From Opitutus sp. GAS368 (GTDB lineage Bacteria; Verrucomicrobiota; Verrucomicrobiia; Opitutales; Opitutaceae): a stretch of 32,536 nt of DNA. The position numbers and the translations under genes were made by a program. The notes beneath the pieces were generated by a model. It was not told where the DNA came from. It made no database searches and saw nothing but the letters and a program-made list of their open reading frames with translations. Each line of letters starts with the position of its first letter. The first letter of the stretch is position 1. Positions 21,352 to 29,408 of the stretch are shown piece after piece. The DNA is taken from NCBI GenBank assembly GCA_945874455.1, contig CAMCHO010000032.1, positions 1 through 32,536 of the forward strand, given 5' to 3'.

Positions 21352-23823
21352 ATGTCCTCCCCCGTCGCCCCCCGTCTCGCGCTCCTCTTTATTTTCGTAT
21401 TCGCACCTTGTCTCCGCGCGCAAACGGATTCGGCCTACCGCCAGCCGTCCCCCTCACTTGCCGCGCTGGTCGACGCCCCCGCAGCGCCCGCCGTCAGTAT
21501 CAGCCCTGACCGTACGCACCTCCTCCTGCTCGCTCGCACCGAGGCTCCTTCCATCGCCGAACTCGCCCAACCCGAACTCCGACTCGCCGGCATCCGCCTT
21601 GATCCCGCCAACAATTCCCCGAGCCGTGCGCTCACCAATACGGGCCTCGCGCTGCAACCCGTTTCCGGCGCAGCGGAGCGGCGTGTCACCGGTCTGCCCC
21701 CGGGCGGGCGCATCGCTCACTACGCGTGGTCGCCCGACTCCCGCCACATCGCCGTGACCCTCCTCCGCGAGAGCAGCCTCGAACTCTGGCTCGCCGACAC
21801 CACGTCCGCCATCGCTCGTCCACTCGCCCCGAACCTACACCTCAACGCCGTCCTCGAAACACCGTTGGTGTGGCTCGACGCTACCACCCTTGCCGTCCTT
21901 CACGTCCCGACCGGCCGCGGCCCCGCGCCCCTTGCTCCGCGCAGCCCCACGGGTCCGGTGACTCAAGAGAATCGAGGCAAAAAAGCCCCCGCCCGCACTT
22001 ACGACGGCCTCCTCACCAACGCCCACGACGAAGCCCTTTTCGATCACTACGGCACCGCCGATCTCGCCCTCGTCTCCATCGCCGGAAAACTTTCCCCGCT
22101 CAACCTTCGGGGCCTCATCTCGCGACTCGCACCCTCGCCTGACGGCCAGCACCTCATCGTGGAGACGCTCCATCGCCCCTTCTCCTATCAGGTCCCGGCG
22201 TCGCGTTTCCCCACGCACACCGACATCATCAACCGCACGGGCGGCCGCGACTATCGCGTGGCCGACACCGGACTCGATGATGCGAGCGACGCCACCGCCG
22301 GCGCCGTGCGCGCTGGTCCGAGGCAAGTAGCGTGGCGCGCCGACCAACCCGCGACGCTGAGTTGGGTCCAATCCATCGATCGCCGCACCGCCGCCGCGCC
22401 CACCTCCAAGACCGGAAAAAAATCCGCCCCCGTCCGCGAGCGCGACGCGTGGTTCACCTTGGCGGCCCCCTTCAATAGCGCGCCGATCGAACAACAACGT
22501 TTCGAATATCGGGTCACGTCCATCGCGTGGGGCGACGACTCCCTCGCCCTCGTCACCGAGAGTTGGCAAACGACCCGCGTCGTCCGCACCTGGCGCGTCG
22601 CCCCCGGCAAACCGTCGGGTAAACGCGAACTGTTCTCCGAGCGCTCCTCTCAAGACCGCTACGCTGACCCCGGTCGTCCGGTCAACGAGCGCAACGCCGC
22701 CGGCCGTCTCGTCCTCCAGCGCAGTGCCGACGGCACAAAACTTTTCCTCAACGGCCTCGGCGCCTCGCCCAACGGCGACCGCCCGTTCCTCGACGAGTTT
22801 GACCTCGCGACCAAACAGACCCGCCGCCTGTGGCACTCCGCGCCACCGCATTATGAAGAATTCATCGCCTTCACTGACGCTACGCTGACGCGCGCCCTCA
22901 CCGCGCGCCAATCCGCCAGCGAGCCGGAAAACTACTTTGTGCGCGATCTCACCAGCGGCGCGCTGACTGCGCTGACAAAATTTCCCAATCCCTATCCCCA
23001 ATTCTCCAACGTAAAAAAAGAGCTCATCCGCTACCAGCGTGCCGACGGCGTCGCCCTTTCCGGCACGCTGTATCTTCCACCCGGTTACACGCCCGACCAA
23101 GGCCCCCTCGCCACGCTGTTGTGGGCCTACCCCCGCGAGTTCCTCGCCGCCGACACCGCCGGACAAATCACCGCCAGCGGGACGCCGGAAAAATTCGTGC
23201 GCCTGAGCGTCCAAGGTCCGCTCCCCTTTCTCCTCGCCGGCTACGCGGTGTTCAACGATCCCACGATGCCGATCGTCAACCAGAAGGGAAAACCCGGCAA
23301 CGACACCTACGTCGAACAACTCGTCGCCAACGCGCAGGCTGCCATCGACGAACTTACCCGCCGCGGCGTCACCGATCCGCAGCGCGTCGCGGTCGGCGGC
23401 CACAGTTACGGTGCATTCATGACGGCCAATCTCCTCGCTCACTCGCGATTGTTCCGCGCCGGCATCGCCCGCAGCGGCGCCTACAATCGCTCACTCACGC
23501 CCAATGGTTTCCAGTCCGAGACCCGCACGTTTTGGCAGGCCCCCCAAGTCTACGCCGCCATGTCGCCGTTCAATTTCGCCGACAAAATCAAAGATCCGAT
23601 TCTCCTCATCCACGGCGAAGCCGACAATAATTCCGGCACGTTTCCCATCCAAAGCGAGCGCTTCTACGCCGCGCTCAAGGGCCAGGGCGCGACGGCGCGC
23701 TTCACATCACTCCCCCACGAATCGCACAGCTACCGCGCCCGCGAAAGTCTGCTGCACATGCTCTGGGAAATGGAAACCTGGCTCGATGCCCACGTGAAGA
23801 TTGCGCCCATCGAAAAAAAGTAA
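21352..23823 (+). CDS. Secreted S9D (glutamyl endopeptidase-like) serine peptidase
   Basis: 823 residues from the ATG at 21352 (MSSPVAPRLALLFIFVFAPC), a signal peptide ending near LRAQ; an in-frame start 12 residues upstream would spoil it. The N-terminal part is a beta-propeller with WSPDSRHIAV-like repeats. The C-terminal alpha/beta hydrolase domain has the nucleophile Ser685 in GGHSYGAFMTANLLAHS, Asp758 in HGEADNNSGTFPIQSERF and His792 in LPHESHSYRARESLLHMLWE. These blocks match the S9D subgroup, which includes the chloroplast glutamyl endopeptidase CGEP, better than classical prolyl oligopeptidases. It probably degrades peptides outside the cytoplasm. Residues about 205-225 and 365-380 carry polar inserts not seen in the core fold. 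Confidence 0.92.
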   Translation: MSSPVAPRLALLFIFVFAPCLRAQTDSAYRQPSPSLAALVDAPAAPAVSISPDRTHLLLLARTEAPSIAELAQPELRLAGIRLDPANNSPSRALTNTGLALQPVSGAAERRVTGLPPGGRIAHYAWSPDSRHIAVTLLRESSLELWLADTTSAIARPLAPNLHLNAVLETPLVWLDATTLAVLHVPTGRGPAPLAPRSPTGPVTQENRGKKAPARTYDGLLTNAHDEALFDHYGTADLALVSIAGKLSPLNLRGLISRLAPSPDGQHLIVETLHRPFSYQVPASRFPTHTDIINRTGGRDYRVADTGLDDASDATAGAVRAGPRQVAWRADQPATLSWVQSIDRRTAAAPTSKTGKKSAPVRERDAWFTLAAPFNSAPIEQQRFEYRVTSIAWGDDSLALVTESWQTTRVVRTWRVAPGKPSGKRELFSERSSQDRYADPGRPVNERNAAGRLVLQRSADGTKLFLNGLGASPNGDRPFLDEFDLATKQTRRLWHSAPPHYEEFIAFTDATLTRALTARQSASEPENYFVRDLTSGALTALTKFPNPYPQFSNVKKELIRYQRADGVALSGTLYLPPGYTPDQGPLATLLWAYPREFLAADTAGQITASGTPEKFVRLSVQGPLPFLLAGYAVFNDPTMPIVNQKGKPGNDTYVEQLVANAQAAIDELTRRGVTDPQRVAVGGHSYGAFMTANLLAHSRLFRAGIARSGAYNRSLTPNGFQSETRTFWQAPQVYAAMSPFNFADKIKDPILLIHGEADNNSGTFPIQSERFYAALKGQGATARFTSLPHESHSYRARESLLHMLWEMETWLDAHVKIAPIEKK

Positions 23824-23993
23824 CCGCTCTGCTCCGCGGTGGGCGGGCACGTCTCGGCGCCGGCATTACCACCCATCCGCATCAAAGAAAAAGGGCGGAT
23901 TTCCGTCTACCGTTTCTTCCTCGACCGAGGTTGAGTGAAGCACGCCCCACCCACTACGGCTTCGGGACGTTTCGTGCACGAGCCGCGATCACT

Positions 23994-24829
23994 TCACTTC
24001 TTCCCGGTCACCATGTCTTCCATCAGCGCCAGCGCGGTCGCTTCCGTAATGTCACGCACACCGAATTGCCGCATGATCCCCCTGCCTGCGCGTCCCGCCC
24101 GAGGATGTCACTCGCCGCCGCTTGACCGATGATGACCGAGTCCTTCAAGCGTATCGCCGTCGCCTGGATGTCTGGCACCGCATAAGTCTTATCCCCTGAA
24201 ACTTCGGGCACCGTCAGGCTCCGACTGGAGATAAGCACCTCAATCGCCACGTCGGCAATCTTGCCCAAGGCCTCGCGATCCTTCGCCGCCTGATCGCCGA
24301 CCAGACGGTGCCCGGGGCGCTCCTCGAGCAGCGCCACCGCAGATTTTTGGTCGGCAAGCGTCGCACCCGCGTTGCGGAAGGCGCGGCCAAAGAGCCGCTC
24401 GATCTCGCGCACCGTCTGCTGGTCGGCGAGCGTCGGTGACGTCGCCTCCTTCAGCGCGTAGGTGTTCTCACCGCTGGTTTTCACCGTGCCGTTCTCCTTG
24501 TAATATTTTTCGCTGTGCGCGGTGAGCTTGAGTCCGGTCACCGTATCGACGAGCGCGCGATTGACGTAGATCACGATCCGCGGGGCGCCGTCGGTTTTGT
24601 TCACTCTGCGGAAGCCTTCGAGGATGCCTTCGGCAGACTGCCGCGCGATCAGCGTATCCCCCGACGGAGCGTAAACCCGCTGCGGACCGGCCTGCGCGAC
24701 AGGCGGGAGCGGGGCCAGAATCGCTTGCACCACCGGCGGAGGCGTCGGCGGCTGGCGGTCGGCCTGCGCAAGGAGCGCGGGCATCAGCAAAACGAAAAGA
24801 GGACCGAAGAAAAATGAGCGGGAATTCAT
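23994..24829 (-). pseudogene. Exported envelope protein with apparent C-terminal frameshift
   Basis: The uninterrupted frame runs 24829-24023 (268 residues) and starts with a signal peptide (MNSRSFFFGPLFVLLMPALL). The body has an alpha/beta pattern (APRIVIYVNRALVDTVTG, DVAIEVLISSRSLTVPEV, YAVPDIQATAIRLKDSVIIG) reminiscent of CsgG- or LpoB-like folds; this is inference. After the run of five G (24078-24082 on the minus strand) the frame becomes Cys- and Arg-rich and ends TLRKRPRWR. With one extra G the reading continues as IMRQFGVRDITEATALAL and ends MEDMVTGKK at 23994, far more protein-like. So either a 1-bp deletion or a sequencing error is present. It is the last gene of the envelope cluster; the function is unknown. 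Confidence 0.6.
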
Positions 24830-24937
24830 GACGGATGGGTTTCGTGATCTTTCTTTTTCTGGTTTCGCTTGGTTTTTCTCGGGATCAAAACGGAACGGGA
24901 GCGGGAGAATGGAGGCAACGCAGCGACGATCGGGTGG

Positions 24938-25357
24938 TCACCGCGCCTGACGGACGCGGATGGTATATTTTTTCGCCGCGCTATTCATGGCGGTAAAGCG
25001 CACGGCTTCGGTCGAATTCTCGGTGAGAATGAGCGTCTGAAAGGGCGTCTCGTCCCCAGTCGAAGCATTCAACTCGTCCTTAAACACGCAGTTGATTTGG
25101 ACCTCGAGCCGACGGCTTTCCCGATTCTTCACGTTGGCCACGACTTCAAGTCGGCCGTCAGCGAGGATCCGTTCCTGCAGACCCGTGCAGGTGACAGAGA
25201 ACTGCGCAGGCTTGTCGAGCAGCACAAATTTATCGGTGTTCTCGAGGGTGTACTTCGTGGTGTCGAGCGGTTGGAAGGGACCGGGTGCCGTCACGCAGCC
25301 CGCGAAGAGCGTGAGCGCCGCAGTGGCGGCAAGGATCAAGAGGGATGTGGTATTCAT
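24938..25357 (-). CDS. YcfL-like (DUF1425) lipoprotein
   Basis: 139 residues. The N-terminus MNTTSLLILAATAALTLFAG ends in a lipobox with Cys21 (FAGC), so it should be lipidated. The rest, with FSVTCTGLQERILADGRLEV, VVANVKNRESRRLEVQINCVFKDEL and FQTLILTENSTEAVRFTAMN, is an immunoglobulin-like beta protein of the YcfL/DUF1425 type. In enterobacteria ycfL lies next to lpoB (ycfM), and here an LpoB-like gene is two genes upstream, which supports the call. It is probably anchored in the outer membrane facing the periplasm. The molecular role is unknown. Confidence 0.8.
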   Translation of the reverse strand: MNTTSLLILAATAALTLFAGCVTAPGPFQPLDTTKYTLENTDKFVLLDKPAQFSVTCTGLQERILADGRLEVVANVKNRESRRLEVQINCVFKDELNASTGDETPFQTLILTENSTEAVRFTAMNSAAKKYTIRVRQAR

Positions 25358-25396
25358 AGTCGAAAAGGCGCGGGTGTGATCACGTGTGACTGCGGT

Positions 25397-26686
25397 TCAG
25401 CGTTTAAGTTCGCTCAAAATTACGACGGTATCTTTGGCGGGATCCGCCACCGAAATGGTGAGGCGGCGGGCGAGATCGGGCACCGCCTGGCCGTTGGCAT
25501 CGTAAAACTGCAACAGACTGGCGTGGTCACCCGCCGGAAGCCGCAACGAGCCAAAGCTGAGGTACTGGGGGAGGTTGTCCCACATCCGGACGTCGGCGCG
25601 GGTCTTCGTGGCAGCAGCGGCAATCTTGCTGAAAATCCCGATGACACCGAGCGCGATCGCCGCCACCTCGGCTCCATCGCTCTTGTCGGATTCGGTCACC
25701 ACGCGCCTGCGGCCCTTTTCATCCGTGACGACGCGGCGCCTTTCCTGACGAATATTGTCGGCCGCGATCACCGCACCGACGAGGGCAATATCACCGATGG
25801 TATCGGTGGTCTGCTTGAACACGGCTTTGTTACCGAGGACGTGATCCATCACGCGTCCACCGCGCGTCACCGCTTGATAATTCAAATTATCCCACGGCAG
25901 AAAATGCACACTCTGATCAAGCACTGAAAGCGACGCGGAACGAATGCGCGACGGCTCAGTGCGGAAGCGGAGCAACTCGCCGTTTTCCCCGCCGGCGTAT
26001 TTGCGCGGGCCGCGGCCAAACTCGACGAAGAGCAGTACGTTCCCTTGCACATCGTAGGACGGCAGCGTGTTCTTCGTCAGTTTCTGCGCTCGCGCGAGGG
26101 CATCGGAGCCGTCAGCCGCGAGCTTCGCCGAGGCGAGTCCGTCGAGATAATCGAGCAACACGTAATCGCTCTTGTAGGTGTCGGCCTCAGCGTCGGTATC
26201 GAGGAGCTGGCCCGAACGGAAACACGCGCGCGCATTGTCAGGCTCCCCATCGCGCCAATATAGCAGCCCGCGGTAATAAAACGCCATTACCCGCTCATAG
26301 GGCTCGCCGATGAAGGTTTTTTCACGCTCGGCCGTGAAGAGTCCACGCGAGCGCTTCGCGGCATCGTCGGGTCCCGAGATCAAACCCCCGATCCGCGTAA
26401 TCGCGTTGTCAAACTTCGCCTTGGCCAGATTGAAATTACCCATCCGCAACGCCATGACCCCGAGACGATATTCGAGCAGCACGCGGTCCTTGTCAGGGCT
26501 ATTGGCCAGATCAGCATTGCCATCAATCAACGGATCGCCGGTGCGCGCCACCGGGCGGCGCGCGGGCGGCTCGGGCAGGGTGGCACAACCGGCGAGCGTC
26601 AGCAGCAAGGCAGCGGATATGGCGAAGAGCGCGACGACAGAAGGGCGGCGCTCGCGGCTCGGCGGTACGGGTCGGGAGTCAGTCAT
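25397..26686 (-). CDS. COG3014-like lipoprotein with TPR-like region
   Basis: 429 residues. The signal sequence ends in the lipobox LAGC with Cys34. Residues about 65-190 look helical and TPR-like (LLEYRLGVMALRMGNFNLAKAKFDNAI, VMAFYYRGLLYWRDGEPDNARACFRSG). The second half has FVEFGRGPRKYAGGENGELL, a basic region RRRVVTDEKGRRRVVTESDK, and a hydrophobic stretch EVAAIALGVIGIFSKIAAAA. The end, LSFGSLRLPAGDHASLLQFYD, suggests a beta domain. The layout agrees with COG3014 lipoproteins found beside LpoB and YcfL homologues in gammaproteobacteria; that family link is from memory. Function unknown; likely part of an envelope complex with its neighbours. Confidence 0.7.
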   Translation of the reverse strand: MTDSRPVPPSRERRPSVVALFAISAALLLTLAGCATLPEPPARRPVARTGDPLIDGNADLANSPDKDRVLLEYRLGVMALRMGNFNLAKAKFDNAITRIGGLISGPDDAAKRSRGLFTAEREKTFIGEPYERVMAFYYRGLLYWRDGEPDNARACFRSGQLLDTDAEADTYKSDYVLLDYLDGLASAKLAADGSDALARAQKLTKNTLPSYDVQGNVLLFVEFGRGPRKYAGGENGELLRFRTEPSRIRSASLSVLDQSVHFLPWDNLNYQAVTRGGRVMDHVLGNKAVFKQTTDTIGDIALVGAVIAADNIRQERRRVVTDEKGRRRVVTESDKSDGAEVAAIALGVIGIFSKIAAAATKTRADVRMWDNLPQYLSFGSLRLPAGDHASLLQFYDANGQAVPDLARRLTISVADPAKDTVVILSELKR

Positions 26687-26730
26687 GAGGCTAGCGGCAC
26701 GCTGGCGAGCGCCGCAATCGCATCACCAGA

Positions 26731-27366
26731 TTACCGATACGCGGCGTCTTCCAGCCCCTGTTTTTTCACCTCAGCCGAATCCTCCCAGACGATCTCGCTC
26801 GTGCGGGCGTCGGTGAGGCGGAAGCTATAGAGCACATAGTCGCTCGTGCCTTGCGAGGTGCGCGTGCTCATGCCCTCAAGTTTGCCCGTGAGAAAATAAT
26901 CGGCGCCGCGGAACTCGACGACGTTGGGATCGCTGCTCGCCGTGACTTGGCCCGATTGCTTGAGCGCGCGTTCACGCTCGAGCGTCTTCATCATCTCACG
27001 GTCGAGGAAGCTCACGCGACCCGCCGCCTTCGAGTTGAGCTGCGTGCGGATGCGCGTGAGGAAAATATCTTTATTGATCGGAAACCGCGTGTTGTTGACC
27101 ACCGGCTCTAGGACGATACGCGGCTTGGTCTGCGCGCGCACGATCTCAGGAATGCCGAGAATGCTCCGGGACATCTTGTCGGTCACCGCCACGAGATCCT
27201 GCGACTCGACGCCGGTGCCCTGGACGAAACCTTTTTCGTCGGGGCGCAGCTCAGTGACCGCGACGCCCGAGGGATTTTTTACGCCCTGCGTAGTTTCGCA
27301 GCCGGTAAAAAGCACCGGAGTCGCGGCAAGGCTCGCGAGGACGAAGAAACGGGAGGTGGTGTTCAT
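26731..27366 (-). CDS. LpoB-like penicillin-binding protein activator (putative lipoprotein)
   Basis: 211 residues from the ATG at 27366 (MNTTSRFFVLASLAATPVLF), with a possible lipobox FTGC at about residue 22; Phe at the -3 position is not ideal. The mature part has LVAVTDKMSRSILGIPEI, KPRIVLEPVVNNTRFPINKDIFLTRIRTQL, VSFLDREMMKTLERERALKQSG and YFLTGKLEGMSTRTSQGTSDYVLYSFRLTDARTSEIVWEDS, which follows the LpoB/PF13036 fold (related to CsgG and TolB N-terminal domains). LpoB is an outer-membrane lipoprotein that activates PBP1b in E. coli. Whether a PBP1b partner with the matching docking domain exists in this organism cannot be seen, so the function is by family only. Confidence 0.82.
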   Translation of the reverse strand: MNTTSRFFVLASLAATPVLFTGCETTQGVKNPSGVAVTELRPDEKGFVQGTGVESQDLVAVTDKMSRSILGIPEIVRAQTKPRIVLEPVVNNTRFPINKDIFLTRIRTQLNSKAAGRVSFLDREMMKTLERERALKQSGQVTASSDPNVVEFRGADYFLTGKLEGMSTRTSQGTSDYVLYSFRLTDARTSEIVWEDSAEVKKQGLEDAAYR

Positions 27367-27415
27367 GGATAGTGTCAGAAAAAGCTGCGTCGGAGCGGGC
27401 CGAGAAACAAATGCC

Positions 27416-28108
27416 TCAGCGGCCAAACAGTCCGTTCGCTTGGCTCATAGGAGCGGCGTTACCGTAATAATTATTAATAATCGTGATTGGCTGCGGCTGC
27501 GCGGCGGGTTGCGCCGGTTGCGCCGGTGCCTGGACGACGACCGGCTGAGCCCGCTCGACATAGACGGGGGCGCGTTCCCAAATCACCACGCGCCGATTGG
27601 CGTCGGCGAGGGAGCCTACCAGCCAGCCCGCACCCGCGCCCCACGCGGCACCGTGCCAGCCGTTGTGGCGAAAACTTCCGCTCGAGTGCCCGATCATGCC
27701 GCCCGCAAGCCCACCCAGGAAAAAACCGTCCGCTGCTGCGCTTCCGCGGTAGTAGCCCCCAACGCCATCATAGCCGCCGCGATAAAAACCGCCCGAGCCA
27801 GCGCCATAATAAGCGACACGGGGCACAGCCCGGTAAACATAAGGCGAGTGGTAGTGAGCCGCCCTGACCGGCGCGTCACGCCGTCCGTCGCGATCAGCTC
27901 CCACCACGGAACCCACCACCGCGCCCACCCCGGCGCCGATCGCAGCACCCTTCCACGCGTTGTGGTTCAAACTGCCGCTATTGTGACCGATGACCGCCCC
28001 GGCAATTCCTCCGACGACCGCACCATTGACCGTCGCCGGACGAAAGACCTGCGCCGAACCGGGAGCGGCAGCCAGCAGGGCGAGACAGAGTGAAAAGGAC
28101 GTTTTCAT
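27416..28108 (-). CDS. Exported glycine-zipper protein with two repeated modules
   Basis: 230 residues from the ATG at 28108 (MKTSFSLCLALLAAAPGSAQ), a signal peptide. Two copies of a glycine-zipper module follow, at about 29-70 and 127-169; both read IGH.SGS..HN.W.GAA.GAG.G..VGS. Between them is a Tyr- and Gly-rich spacer (YGAGSGGFYRGGYDGVGGYY). The C-terminal part is a Pro/Ala/Gln stretch and then ITIINNYYGN..., a short conserved-looking tail. Glycine zippers of this kind occur in outer-membrane and membrane-associated proteins. It is the first gene of the envelope cluster, about 50 bp ahead of the LpoB-like gene. Function unknown. Confidence 0.75.
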   Translation of the reverse strand: MKTSFSLCLALLAAAPGSAQVFRPATVNGAVVGGIAGAVIGHNSGSLNHNAWKGAAIGAGVGAVVGSVVGADRDGRRDAPVRAAHYHSPYVYRAVPRVAYYGAGSGGFYRGGYDGVGGYYRGSAAADGFFLGGLAGGMIGHSSGSFRHNGWHGAAWGAGAGWLVGSLADANRRVVIWERAPVYVERAQPVVVQAPAQPAQPAAQPQPITIINNYYGNAAPMSQANGLFGR

Positions 28109-28269
28109 GAAGATAGGCAGCGTGTGCGACACCGCGGTCGGCGCAAGGTTTCAGCGCAGGGCCGCTCTTTTTGCGCCCAGTGCGGACCCCATCAAAGGCC
28201 TCTTGCCCGCCGCCCGCCACCTCCGCGTCACCGTGCCTCTGGGTTAAAACCGCAGCCTGGTCCTTCCTC

Positions 28270-29202
28270 TCAAAATACCCCGATGATCACCGCCAACGTC
28301 ACCAACGACGTCAGCACACTCAGCACAACCGCCCCCGAAGCGAGGCCTTCGTCTCCCTTCATTTCTAGCGCCATCGTATAGCTCACCACCGCCACCGGAC
28401 ACGCCATCAAAATCATCACGATTTTCAGCTCCGCCGCACCGAGCCCGAGCCAACACCCCACCCCCCAGCCCAGCAACGGTGCCGCCACTGTTTTTACCAG
28501 CGCCGACGCCAGCGGCCAACGCCACGCCCCACCCAGCTTCGACGTCACGATCGATCCACCCACTCCCAACAACCCCAGCGGCAGTGCCATCTCGCCCAGC
28601 GCAGCAAAGGTCTTGTCCACGCTCGCCGGCAGCGTCCAGCCGAGCAGCGCACAACTCACCCCCGCGACCGTCGCCACCAGCGGTGGAGTCGTCGCGAGCT
28701 GTTTCAAAAACGGCCGCGCCATCTTCCAGCTCAAGGGATGCTGGCTCAACAACAGCACCACCACTGCCGCTACATTATAGAACACCATCATCGGCGCGAC
28801 GACGATCACCGCCGCCGTCCGCGTCGTGAGCCCAGCGCCCAACGCCACTTCGGGCAGCGCATAGATAATCGGCAGCCCCACAAACGCCAGATTCCCGCGA
28901 AACGCCCCTTGCACAAACGTCCCCGTCGCCGCCTCCGGCACGCGCATCACCCACGCGACCCCATACGCGACCACGATCCCCGCCAGCGTCGCGCCCCACA
29001 TCGCGCCCAACATCGGCCGCGCCCCCGCCGCCTCGTGAAAGGCCCCCGCCAACTGCGAAAACAATAACGCCGGCAGTCCGAGGTAATACGTCAGCCGGTT
29101 CCCCTCTTTCAAAAAATTCACCGACACAAACGCCGTGCGCTGGAGCAACGCCCCAAGGGCCACGAGCAAGAAAACGGGCGCAAGTGTATTCAGAATCAGC
29201 AC
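28270..29202 (-). CDS. AEC (auxin efflux carrier) family transporter
   Basis: About 310 residues from a GTG at 29202 (MLILNTLAPVFLLVALGALL), which gives the usual AEC start; a GTG at 29232 in the same frame would add ten residues. About ten hydrophobic segments form two halves; GLPALLFSQLA, AFRGNLAFVGLPIIYALPEVALG and, in the second half, MALPLGLLGVGGSIVTSKLGGAW and MACPVAVVSYTMALEMKGDEGLASGAVVLSVLTSL match the family. AEC (PF03547) carriers move organic acids or similar anions across the inner membrane; the substrate here is unknown. It is divergent from the RND permease. Confidence 0.9.
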   Translation of the reverse strand: MLILNTLAPVFLLVALGALLQRTAFVSVNFLKEGNRLTYYLGLPALLFSQLAGAFHEAAGARPMLGAMWGATLAGIVVAYGVAWVMRVPEAATGTFVQGAFRGNLAFVGLPIIYALPEVALGAGLTTRTAAVIVVAPMMVFYNVAAVVVLLLSQHPLSWKMARPFLKQLATTPPLVATVAGVSCALLGWTLPASVDKTFAALGEMALPLGLLGVGGSIVTSKLGGAWRWPLASALVKTVAAPLLGWGVGCWLGLGAAELKIVMILMACPVAVVSYTMALEMKGDEGLASGAVVLSVLTSLVTLAVIIGVF

Positions 29203-29408
29203 TCGCGCAGCAAAGCGCTCCACCCCCCGCACTCAAGCCAGCGCTGCACCTTTCCCGAGACCTCTCCCGAACGAATCGTTGACAGCCCACGTCCCCGGCG
29301 ACCTCGTCTTCCCCTCGCCTCGGCTCCACGCGAACCCGCCCGCAGCGCGGCGTCACTCCGCCCTCGCACCGCTTTTTCCTGCTCTCTCCGCTCTCCGCCC
29401 TCCGAAAA

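Noticed and set aside
20081-21757. Plus-strand open frame of 558 codons over the MATE gene
   Set aside because: Composition is His-, Arg- and Pro-rich and it mirrors the MATE gene on the opposite strand; a GC-rich antisense artefact.
21835-23442. Minus-strand open frame of 535 codons over the S9D gene
   Set aside because: It is antisense to a gene with a full catalytic triad; its Gly- and Glu-rich composition is typical of shadows.
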